Positions 23,084 through 33,800 of a stretch of DNA of 64,000 nt are shown here, in pieces. The stretch comes from Nectonema munidae. Its lineage: Eukaryota > Nematomorpha > Nectonematoida > Nectonematidae. Made by a program: the position numbers and the translations under genes. The DNA lies in the NCBI GenBank assembly GCA_030549495.1, contig JAUIRK010001028.1:248001-312000 (forward strand), given 5' to 3'. The notes beneath the pieces were generated by a model. The model did no database searches and was not told the origin of the DNA. It saw nothing but the letters and a program-made list of their open reading frames with translations. How positions within the stretch are numbered: position 1 is the first letter of the stretch; the number at the start of each line of letters is the position of its first letter.

Positions 23084-25594
23084 CTTGAATCAAGAAAAAA
23101 GAGCTTCATAAAATGAAGATTGTGTGACTTAAGAGTTGTTGCGAAAGAATGGCGCTTAACTTAAAGCAAACTCTGTAAAATTTCAGAGTAATGATATCAG
23201 TAATAATGAGCGGGTTTTGCATTTTATCTTTGTTGTTTGAAGTACGACTAGCAAATAAATGTCATGGATGTCGCACAAAAAATTAAACTTAAAAAAAGGA
23301 AGACTAGAAAATTTTGGGAGAGAACTTAAAAATACTATATTTATTAAAACTATCAACTGTATATAGGTTGCTTAGTCATCGTACAAGGGATATGGAAGAG
23401 ACAAAAGGTAATGGAAAATTGGTGAAAAGACTTTATTCAAAAGTTACTGTGGATCCGATGATTTTTCCCCATTTTTTGCGATTTCCAATTAGCGAGCATG
23501 AAAATTTTAGCTTCCCAGATATCGCGCGTATGTCATATTCAACAAATTTCAAAGTTGCAGACGGACCGACTCCCCACTTCGGCCTTTATCAGTATAATAA
23601 CGACAAGGTTTTGCTTTTTATTTTTTTTTCTACTCCAAGATAAAGTGGTGCATCAAAAGATTATTATTAATCTTGGTTGAAAAATGCTAAAAGAAATGCT
23701 TTCAAACAAAACTTGACTTGAAGACTAGGGCAGCAATTTTTGAATGAACGTTTTGGAGTTTGGTTGCAGGACAAAAAAAATACTAAATGCCCTTTTTTTA
23801 ACTTTAAAATGTTTATAGATCAATAAAGTAAATTTTTTTCTGTAAAAAGTCAATATTTTGTTAAAAAGATGTTTCATTTTTCTTCTAATCCTTTCAAGCA
23901 CCAGTTTCAAATAAAATAAATAATATGCTTTGAATTATATAAAAAACGAATTTAAAAAGATTATAGACGATTTCTTTTGAAAAGCTGAGCTTTAAGAGAT
24001 TTTAACTCTAAGCCTCAATGTTTCATAATATTTTATGTGCGAAAACCGTCTAATAAAAAAGTATTCAAAACCGAGTCCCTAAAGTATAGAGTTATGCAAA
24101 ATTGAAAATAATCAAACTATTTATATAATTACCGTTATCTTGATAAAATATTTTTAGCATTTACCTCAAAAATATAACCAATTTTCTAGCAATTTATTTT
24201 TCAATAAAAAGATACATATTTTCGTTATTTTTTGATGTAAAATTTTCATTTTAAAATCCGTTTTATTTTTAGGGCATTTTTTTTCTTTTACAGTCAATAA
24301 TTTCACAAATTTTGGGTCAATTTTTAACTGCCCTCCTAGTGATGATAAAAAAGTTTCCCTATAAAAAAGCGGTAGGAAATTTAAAAAAATATAAAACTCG
24401 ATAAACTGCTCATAGCAAGTTTATCCAAGGAGCTATGAAATATTAAATGAAAAGATATTTCTGGGCATATTTTTGGACTTCAACTGAATCAGATTCCTAC
24501 GATCCCAATTCTTGATGATTGTGGTATCCAAATTTAGTAAAATTGCTACATATCTATACACATATATAAATGCTATACAAAAATAATTATAAGTGATAGA
24601 TGAGTTAATTCTAGAAAACTCAACTTTGGGTCAACTGAGCCTAATTGATAAAAGAATATCAAAAATGATAATAGTAGGTTAAATTTAAGAATCAAAAAAT
24701 TTTTTTTGATCAATAAGTTCTTTTGAGTTGAATTGAATCCACTCGCATCGACAAAAATAATAGACGCGTGCGATCTTGGTGCTTTTTCATTAAATTTTTG
24801 TAATGTTCTGTTTCCCTTATTTAAAGTTGTTCACCAAGTACTTGTGAATTGAAGCTATTGAAATTTTCATGAATATTCATGTTCAATTTTACATTTCATT
24901 TCTTCCAAAGCAATTAGAGGATTGGACTAAATTAAATTTTCATGATATTGTAGTTTCTCCAGAGAGAAAAGAAATCTTTTATGTCAACCATGTTTTTTAG
25001 GAGTAGCATTAATCAAATTATCGGATATCTTTGAAAAATGGATTTTGCGGTCAAGTAAATATTTAAAAGAAACTTTGCTGCTTCTAAAACAGTCAAGCCA
25101 TCAGCATTCACCATTCTTACCAATTCTGACTTTTTCTTTCGAGTTTTTGTTATACATCGACAAATTAAAATAGATACTCTTTAATCGGACTGATCAAATA
25201 CAAAAAAAGATAACAAAAATTAAATTTTTCATCAAATCTGTGCAAGTTTTTGAACCTCAAAATATTTTTACTCTACTAAAACTTTTTTGAGGTGTCTACC
25301 TCTATATTAAAAGCATATTTAATTTTTTTTGAAAAAGACCTGGAAAAAGAGGCTCAATAAAAAATTGCTGTGAAATTATAATTAAAGCGATATCACTCTG
25401 TGAGGATCTTTAAAAAAAAGTTAATACACTCAACTTACCGCCATATATTCCATTTGTTTCAATGCAGTACTTAGCATCAATGACATAGCTGCAGTCAATA
25501 GGCTCAATCATTTCTTTCGCAAAGGGGGATCCAATGAAAGCGCAAAAAGGATCTTTGTCCGAACTGCACGAATAACACTTCAAGGATTCGCTAT
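22863..25594 (-). CDS. Ly6/three-finger protein, quiver (sleepless)-like, partial (two 3' exons)
   Basis: Two minus-strand exons (25439-25594 and 22863-23083) join in phase across an intron of about 2.4 kb. They give a small secreted or GPI-anchored Ly6-type protein. Ten cysteines in Ly6 spacing are visible: SLKCYSCSS, DPFC, PIDC, AKYC, KRFC, GNWC, RSC, RTC and DACN. The last is the near-invariant CN end of the fold. A hydrophobic tail (IITFLNLFLFSYLFLL) follows PASSPP and fits a GPI signal. In arthropods quiver/sleepless-like proteins of this layout act at the neuronal surface on ion channels and receptors. Which member this is cannot be told here. The signal-peptide exon should lie to the right of 25600 and was not found. 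Confidence 0.8.
23367..23607 (+). CDS. Exon-like open stretch of unknown function inside the Ly6 intron
   Basis: A plus-strand open stretch bounded by a good acceptor (TGTATATAG) and a weaker donor (GACAAG|GTTTTG). It encodes about 80 residues of balanced, non-repetitive composition (KLVKRLYSKVTVDPMIFPHF, then SFPDIARMSYSTNFKVADG and TPHFGLYQY), unlike the low-complexity chance frames around it. No family is recognised. It could be an exon of another gene on the opposite strand to the Ly6 gene, a fragment of a retrotransposed gene, or chance. Confidence 0.35.
23960..24335 (+). repeat. Diverged interspersed repeat, copy 1
   Basis: Shares order and wording with 42390-42850: a CTTTAAGAGATTTTA-like block, TAGAGTTATGCAAAAT, TTATTTTTCAATAAAAAGAT, AAAATTTTCATTTTAAAATC, then AGTCAATAATTTCAC and GGGTCAATTTTTAACTG. 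No coding potential and no clear ends. Confidence 0.45.
25439..25594 (-). CDS. Ly6/quiver-like gene, first Ly6 exon
   Basis: The acceptor TTATTTTTTAG ends just above 25594 and the donor is GTAAGT just below 25439. The exon enters with two bases of a split codon and leaves with one, matching the next exon. It encodes SESLKCYSCSSDKDPFC, then PIDCSY, AKYCIETNGIYG, with five cysteines. A Met 12 residues before this point (frame from 25631) reads through the acceptor and gives a poor signal peptide, so an upstream exon is more likely than a start here. Confidence 0.78.
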
Positions 25595-25631
25595 CTAAAA
25601 AATAACAAGAAGTGAATAAGGAAAACAGCAT

Positions 25632-27590
25632 TGATAAGGAGCGAACGATTAATCGGCATGATTAATCAATTAGCAATTAATCGGTTGGATTAATAGGTAC
25701 AACTAATAACTGTTAAATTTCTCCCAAAACGATCAAGCTTTATACATAAAACATGGCCCAGCGATTCAGAAGTATCGGAAAAACATATGAATTATTGGTA
25801 CAAGCCCTTTAGAAAATTTTAAGTACCATACTTATTATGGGATATATATAAATTAGTGTCAAATGATCTATAACAGTCATATAGAAAAGTCAAGAAAGAA
25901 CGTAATGCTTGGGCAAGTAGTTAAAGAAGATTCAATATTTTATTCGTCCGATGCCTTAAATATGGTTAAGCGATATTTTAACATTAAAAATGAAATCCAA
26001 AGTTGACATAAGTCGATTTTGTTAAGTGATGATATATCTAAAAGTTGACATGAAAGGGGAGGGGGTTGAAATTTAAAAAAGGTTGACATCAATTGTGAAC
26101 GACTCCATGTATGTTTAGGAAGAATCAAATTTTGAAAAAGTTTATCCATTATTCATAGTAAATATTATAAATATCTTTTAAAAAATGGAGTAGAAACAAA
26201 ACTATCTAAAGGGAGGAATGTGAAGAAATTAACTCTTTAAAACGTTATTCTGACTCAAATGATAAAGAGTTGATTCCCTTTGCTATTACGTGCCTTTATG
26301 AGAGGATTCTCAGAAGTATTTCTTTCTACAATAAGAAAGAGTTCATTATAAATGATTACAGGTAATCTTTTTGAAGACCACTCTTGATTTTTCTCTTTGT
26401 TCAACACAAACAAGAACGATCTCATTAGATTTTCTTGTCATTATGTATTATTTATTGAAAACTTTTAGGCAAAATTCAAGTATAGTTACAATAAAATTTT
26501 ATGTTAAATATAATATAATATTTAATTTGTTTTGAATTGATTTTATCGAAATACAAATATTTTATTCAAGCTTTAATTTCATTTTTTAGCTCTGCATGCC
26601 GGGTAAAACTACAATTTCTGTAAAAAGATCCGAAGAACGCTCGGAAACTTACTACCAACAATTTTGCAGATATTCAGAAAACTGAATAAGCTATAAGTTA
26701 TGCCTTATTGTGCAATGCGATGTTAAGAGAAGTCTGCGCCAAAATAATGCCTATGAGCTAAAGATAAATATACCAAAAGATTTTTCAAGAGGAAAGTAAA
26801 TGTTTAAAGCTTGATTGAAACCCAAGGTAATAATGCCTACGCTCGAAACTATTTCTATATCTAATAAAGACAGTAACATAAACTTTACCTAAATTTTATA
26901 TTAATCAGTTCACAAAATAAGATTTTTAAAAAAATTGTTTAAAGTTCATTACAAATTCGAAATTGTATATTGAAAATCAATTTATTAATTTTGATCTATA
27001 AAAATAAATATTTTAGCAAAGAAAGTATCTGAATAAATATTTCAATTCATTGAGTAAACAATATGTAAGAAATACGATAAAAACAAAATGGTTTAAGATA
27101 GATCTGACGAATTACTAAAGATAATAATTAGTAAAAAGAACTCTTAAATTCAAAGGAGTAATAAAATTTAGTGATATTTACTTTCAAAATATAAAAAAGT
27201 TAATAAAATATAAAATTTATTCATGTAAAATAGTAAGGTTTAAAATTAATCTTAATTTCGAACTCTATCATTATAAACTAGATTAAAACTTTCAAAATAA
27301 AAATTAATAATAAAAATGGTAATTTAAAATATTTATATTAATGTAATATAGTATAATCTAGATTGGAAAATTTCATTATCAAATATTTTATAGTTTTACA
27401 CAAGCGTCCTAGATTATCTCTTTTTAATAAAAATATATCTTGTTACCATACAATAACAGCTATTAATTTTTAAATAAATACAGTTTTTTTTATGTAAAAT
27501 TTCTGAACTTTATCTCTAATGTTTCAAATAATATTATATACGCTTCCTATGTGCAAAGCTCAAAATATATCTCCTATTTGCGGTAGACAG
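25632..27590. other. Intergenic AT-rich DNA, no gene seen
   Basis: This is where the Ly6-like gene's signal-peptide exon would be expected on the minus strand, but I could not identify it. A stretch at 25645-25690 repeats the motif GATTAATCG. Nothing else is supported. Confidence 0.45.
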
Positions 27591-27596
27591 TTTATT

Positions 27597-28301
27597 AGGA
27601 GAAAAATACAAAGAAAGATTTCGTTCCTAAGAAAGGCGAAAGGATTTTAGACTTGGCACTAAGAAACGATTTGACGATATGGAACACAAATTTTAGAAAG
27701 AAGAATAGTCATTTGATAACATAAAGCAGTGGGGGCAAAAAAAGCCAAATAGATTTCTTCATGGTCAAATATGGAAAAAGAAAATGTGTCAAGAATTGTA
27801 AAGTTATCCCTGGAAGTGACATTGTATCACAACATAGAATTGTTATAATTGATATGTTTATCACTAAAGAGAAAAAACGAAAAGTTAAGGAGATAGGTAG
27901 ATTTAAGACATGGCTACTCGAAGATAAAAAAAATCAGGAAAGATACGAGAAAATAGTTGAGAAAAGATTGATGGAAAAACAAATAGATGAAGATATTGAA
28001 GAAATGTGGAGTCACCTCAAACAGTTTGTTGGTTGTAAGTAAGGAGGTGCTGGGTAAAACAAAAAAAGGTAAGAAAACTCAAAAAGAAACATGGTGGTGG
28101 AAGGAGGAGGTTATAGAAGTATTGAAAGATAAAAAGTTAGCTTTCAAGAAATGGCAAAAATGTAAGTCAGAAGAGGATAAACAGATAAGAATTAAGAAGA
28201 GAGAAGCAAAAAGGACTATCTCTGAATTGAAAGAAAATGAAACAGAAAAAATGTACAAATCACTGGGGAATAAAGATCTATTCACAAAATATAAAACATA
28301 A
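27597..28301 (+). mobile_element. LINE fragment, RTE-like endonuclease end and linker
   Basis: A plus-strand piece of non-LTR retrotransposon ORF2 between the endonuclease and the reverse transcriptase. GERILD-like residues, then LALRNDLTIWNTNF (about 27640-27700) are followed, in the frame from 27761, by KRKCVKNCKVIPGSDIVSQH, the typical CKVIPGE..VxQHR motif of RTE and related LINEs. Next come Lys/Glu-rich helices with EEMWSHLKQFV. The frame changes near 27740 and 28040, and no reverse-transcriptase domain follows. It is truncated at both ends. Confidence 0.7.
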
Positions 28302-28304
28302 TTA

Positions 28305-29695
28305 CATAATTTACAATCCTCTCTTCACAACTGTTTCATCAAATCCATCGCCAAACTTCTAATTACGACCCGCTCCAACTTTACCTCAACTTCATTAAGA
28401 ATATTCCTGTATAGCTCAAAAATCGTAATCAAATCTTTCTATGCTTTTGCATTCTTCAAAGGCCCTTCTCCCTTCTCTGTTTACTCAAAAACGTCTGCCA
28501 TTGATCCCTCTCTTCCAATATATAGTGGTGAATGCTATGCCCTTCTACATGCTTGCGATTACATAAGCCAAAATAAGTTTTCCTTTAGACATTACAACAC
28601 ACTACACTTCTTTACAAACTCACAAAACATCATCAAAGATCTAAGCCTCAAACACAACATCCCATTCTTAACATACACGCTTGTTTCTAAACTCACCTAC
28701 TCATCAAATTACTTTGAAATACACCTCTACTGGTGCCCAGCTCACTCAAACATTCTAGAAAACACTTATGTAGATAAACTAGCTAAAAAAGTACCCCCAA
28801 ATACACCTTACATCCCGATTACCTCATTTCCCCTAGAAACCTATACCCCTCTACTTAGATCTAACACTCAATACATTAGACAAGAATTCATCCAATCCTC
28901 ACCCCCCCCCCCCCCCCCCCCCCCCCATTTTCTTCCAACATATAAATAATCCAAACCAAATTCTTGACATTTGGTCAAAAATGAAATTCTTCCCACCACA
29001 ACCGCTAATCAGATGGCTAACCGGACACTGAAACTCCTATCTCTACCGTATTAAAAAATCACCAAGCAATCTATGTAGATTCAACTGCAATTAACAAGAA
29101 ACACCTCTGCATCTTCTACTTTCCTGCTGCCACTACAACCACGCAAGAAGTTTATTTCTTTCACTATCCATCAAAACTCTCAATCGCCCACCATCAAATT
29201 TCTTCGAACTAATTTTATACCCGAATCTCCTCAATGCCCTAAACTCTCTCATTATCTTCATAGAGTCAAACTTGTAATCTCCGAACCCAGAGACTTCTTA
29301 TACCACATAAACTCACATTAAAAAAAAAAATCTACAAAAATAACTACACTATTTTCTTTTATTTAAGACCTATATTCTTTAACACCCACTGACTACCTTT
29401 GCTTATTCAATCATCCTTCAACTACCACCTCAAAAATCCAGCATTCTACACTTCAAACTCCCTCAACAACTAATCAATTTCTCCAAAGTCCCTCATTCCT
29501 AATCAATTCACAAGCCAAATCAATACACTTCTTTCGATCTTCAACTTTATACCGCAAGCATTTCGCAAGCATATGGAGAAGTCCGATAGTGCTCAGATAT
29601 TTCTTCCTACCTATCTACCTACCTACCAATCCTGGAAAAAGCAATAGCCAAAATGGCCATCAGTTAGATTTCTCCATTGTGAAATAAAATATGTA
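28305..29695 (+). mobile_element. LINE fragment with RNase H domain and C-terminal zinc knuckle
   Basis: Coding is visible from about 28500: SIYSGECYALLHACDYI (with the catalytic Glu), HFFTNSQNIIKDL (where TDS is expected, so the Asp is replaced), and LYWCPAHSNILENTYVDKLA (the WxPxHs..eNe.aD.lA RNase H signature). Downstream is a C-terminal knuckle-like region with LIRWLTGH, NLCRFNC and ETPLHLLLSC. A poly-C run interrupts it at 28902-28926. The 3' end has AATAAA at about 29686. RNase H plus a knuckle places it with I/R1/Jockey-type LINEs. Several stops show it is dead. Confidence 0.65.
28902..28926. repeat. Poly-C run of 25 bases
   Basis: An uninterrupted run of 25 C within the LINE RNase H fragment, in a region that is otherwise about 70% AT. 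The true length may differ because such runs are hard to sequence. Confidence 0.9.
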
Positions 29696-29719
29696 TATCA
29701 ACGCATAAATTGTTACAAA

Positions 29720-30680
29720 TATTATAAACTTAAAAGTTCTTTTGCGAATCTTTTGGTAAAAAACTATTTTAGTAGGTACTTAATAAGTAGTTTTTTATTT
29801 TCTTTTTAAAAAAAAGCAACGACATAAAAACGTCATCAAATAGAATTTTTTTATCGAGGTAAAAATCATTATATTTATTCAAATAGAGATATTTGATCCT
29901 TTTAGTCTATTATAAATTTTCAAAGGTTTGCTTAAGCTCCTAGTATAATATATGGGATTTTTATTATATTTAATCAACGAGCCAAACACATTATGTAAAT
30001 GACCATTGAAGTTTTTATAAAGAAAAACTCCTACTCTTTGCTTGAAAATTTCATCTAATTTTAACCATCAGTTTTGGTTAAAAATTTCTGTTGAGTGTTC
30101 AAACTGGTTCATGTTATAAATTACTTTTATTGCTCGTTTTTGTAAGATCTCAAGGCGCTTTTTCCCATAAGGTTATCAATTTATTATACTGTAGTTTACA
30201 TAAGATAGAAATAACTGTTTATATTCAGGAAACTCTCCCATTTGAAGAGACATATTAAATATGTGAAATAAAATAAAACCGATTCTAGAAAGTATATCAA
30301 TTATCTGTTGAATTTTTATTTCATCATCACCATATGACTTTTTTTTGATAAAGATGGTAAAGCTATCAAAATATCATTGAAATTTATTTCAGGCAAATAA
30401 AATGAAAACAAACTCATTGGAATAGACTTATCAATAAATTCCAAGGAATCATCAACAATGCAAGTGTTACCGGAAGTGGATAAGCTATCAGCAAAGTCAT
30501 TACTGTTAAAAGATGAACTACAAGATTTCATACTAAAATTTTTCAAAACTTTATTTATACTTTTCAGAATAAAAAAGAGAATAGAAAATAGAGAAGCAGA
30601 GTACTCATAAAAACAATAATTTCTAACCAGTAAAATATACCTATGTATCAAACTAGTAAAATAACGTGAAGTCATAAATA
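29720..30680 (-). mobile_element. LINE fragment (RT start and C-terminal tail), internally deleted
   Basis: On the minus strand, frame 30675-30316 encodes the N-terminal side of a reverse transcriptase with FYLPEINFNDILIALPSLSK (compare the F.xPxxxxEVxxxIxxLKxxKS motif). At about 30290-30230 comes IGFILFHIFNMSLQMGEFPE (the HLFNLSLxTGxFPd motif). From about 30160 the C-terminal tail appears: LQKRAIKVIYN, then FKQRVGVFLYKNFNGHLHNV. The palm with the FADD box between these is missing. This is the common outcome of deletion in an old CR1/Jockey-like copy. Its 3' end faces the 3' end of the plus-strand LINE at 29695. Confidence 0.65.
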
Positions 30681-30796
30681 ATAAACTTTAAAAAAATAAT
30701 TAATAGTGTTTATTTATAAAAATTAATTTGAATATTTTTTTATGCCTAAATCATCAAAGTTTCTATAGTATCGCAAGCTTTGTTTGAAATTTTTAA

Positions 30797-30853
30797 ATGT
30801 TACTTTTTCATACTAAAACTATTGAAAGTATATTAGGCCCTGTTGCTGAACAG
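30797..30853 (+). CDS. Vinc: Vinculin exon 1 (coding part)
   Basis: The start ATG at 30797 gives MLLFHTKTIESILGPVAEQ, then the donor CAG|GTAAAA, phase 0. Vertebrate vinculin also ends its first coding exon after PVAQQ, so the start, length (19 codons) and intron position all agree. The usual Pro-Val at residues 2-3 is Leu-Leu here. A 10.7-kb first intron follows. Confidence 0.85.
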
Positions 30854-33800
30854 GTAAAATAGGATATCATTAATTGTATATATTTATGTTAAATTGAGAT
30901 TTTTCTTTCCTATAATGTGATTATCCTATTTCCAAAAAAAATATTTTTCAATGTAGAATTCAGTGTTTGACATCAAGAGAGTACACGCTTTATAAAATTC
31001 ATAAGAAATTGAGCAATATGTACCTTTATTTATTTCGATACCGTACGAAGCCTACTTTTATCATAATTCGATACAAGAGTTACTTTTATCTTTACTTATC
31101 GTATTGAGTTCATTTCTTTAATATTTTTTAGTGTAACCTGATTTTATAATAAAAACTAATTATTTATTGATAAAATCGTTGACTCCAAATTCTAATCAAA
31201 TTGTTATTTAATTCATACGTCTTGCCTCTAATAGAATGAATGCCTACATGGAATATAAAGATCCAACATAATCAATTTCCAAAGAGTCAACGGTTTACAC
31301 AAGAGTGTTTCAAGGGTATATGTCATATAAAAATCGACAGATGGATGAAATTGAAAATGTCCACGATGGACAATGACCGGACAATATTATTGCGTATTTA
31401 ATACTGAAGGGGCATTTTAGTGATAAAGAAAGGCGAAACTTCGTATTAGAAAATAGACCAACCCCTCGTGGCTACAGTTAAAAGGATCTATAAGAAAATT
31501 TACTCCACGGCGATTTTATAGCTTTTTTTCTAGAATAATTTTTTCTTACTTTTCTTATAAAATCATTGTAAATAAGCCTAAAGTATTACTGGTATTACAC
31601 GAGCAACATTTACTCATATCATGTTACGCATCTGAATTACAAATATTTCAGAAATTGAAAGTAATTCTGTTTGAAATATACGCTGATATGCTGAAAAATT
31701 GTCAGTGGAGAGGGTAGCTGCCGTTCACCTCATACCACCTTTCTTAATCACCCACCGTCTCAACTCGTGTAGTGAGTCAATGAAATTCATTATCTACCAA
31801 TGTGATTGAAACCAAGTCAGTGTCTACTTTTAAGAATATTATGGGTCGCATGTTAGCTAACCTGTAATACTTCTATTTCATATTTTTGTGTATTATTCAA
31901 CCTATATACTCATAAACGGCTTCTGACTAAACATGTTTTTTTATTAATAAAACGCGTCTTTTCGTTTAGACTGCCACATCAAGTAATCACCATTTTGTCT
32001 GCCTTTTATAGTTATGTCCTGATTGCTATAATATTAATAACTATAATTAATTAATAACCTAATAAATAAATATAATTAACTATAAAAGGCAGACGAAATG
32101 GTGATTACTTGATGTGGCCGTCTAAACGAAAAGACCCAATAAAACTAATATTTTTTTTTTTTTATATAAATTAAGTCATTGATCTTATTCTTCTAAAAAT
32201 CTTATATATAGCAAATCTTTATTAAAAATAATTGCTCCACTCTCCACGTCCTTTTCAATTTAAGTCAAAAGAAAGCTGAGGGAACGGATTTTTTTAGAGT
32301 AGACTCATATTGGTCAAAATATTCTTTTTAAAATGATTTTTTGTTCTGCCTTTATGTATGTTTTGTTAAGGTTAGAGTCTTTCTCTCTGAAAAAAATGTG
32401 AAAATTAATGTGTTCAACTTGAGAGTATGTACGCGTATATAAATTAGCTAGTGAGTAAATGTTAATTAATTCCTTTCTTTGTTAGTTATTTGAGTTTCTA
32501 TCAGTGGACTTCAATCGTTCCATGTCTAGAAGTTTCGTAGGAAAGCTTCTTAATTGTTTAATCTCTTGTTTTATATTTTTTCTATCTCATGAAGAATTTC
32601 ATACTAATGGGTCTCTCCTAATTAATTTCTACCCATCTAAATTATAAATGTTACATATTATATTCTATAGTGAAAATATCCTTCTTCTTCATCCTATGAT
32701 CTTTTTTTCCTTTCTTCTAACCGTAGGTTTGATTTGTAGGAGACCAGAGTGGTTGAAAATTTATTGAAACTTGTTTTACTGTTTTCTACTTATTAACGTA
32801 TATAAACCTTTATTCATGACTGACTTCTCTGCAACATTTGAGAACTTGAACTAAAGCAAATGATCGTAAAAGACTTTGAAATGAAAGCAAAACAAAAGGT
32901 TTATTTGAAATAAATAAAATTAACAAGAGCTTATAAGTTATACTTATCAGCATATCAAGACATAAATCTTTATACACTGACTAACAAAACAAATATCAAT
33001 GATTCAAAAATCTTTTCCTTTCACTCAAATGTTTTAACTTATATTACTATTATTATCCACATAAGCTACTACTTTCTTATGAGGGTAATCTATATCTCTT
33101 GAAACTATGTGATTTTATTTTTAGCGCAATTTTATTCGAATTTTGAGACACGTTAGTTTTTGTTAAAACTACCAATTATAATATCTTTCTCATCAGCATC
33201 TTGCACTTATTCGATGTAATATAATATATCTTTAGAACTATGTTAGCTAAGCTTTCAAAATTTTTATTTGATTGCCCCCTTCATCACAAATTTCGCGGAA
33301 ATTAATCCAAGAAAATTTCGCCTAGCGATTTTTGAACATATTAATCAACGGATCCACACTGTAATTTTGAAAAATTTTAAGAAAATGTTTTGCCCACTTT
33401 TGGTATGAGAAAAATGGATAATTTTTTGAAATCACGTTGAAGTATATATATGTATATATAACAATATATATGTATGTATACTGTATATATAATATAATTA
33501 TATTTATTAAGCATTTAAATTCAACGGAAATTGCAAATTTAATTACAACACTGCAAAATTTTGAAAGTTAGTTGAAATTCACAACTAAATTTACAGATCA
33601 ACAAAATTAGACAAGGAACAAAAATTTAGATAAAGAAAATTTTATTACAATTAAAATATTTTAGATAAAATATATTAGACAAGAATAAAAATAAAAATGT
33701 GGGTTATGTGTCGTGAAAATATGAGTACTCTATAATAGTATCAATGGCAATAGATTCTGTATGTATTGGAGATTATTTCACGAAAATAAGTAAGAGAAAA

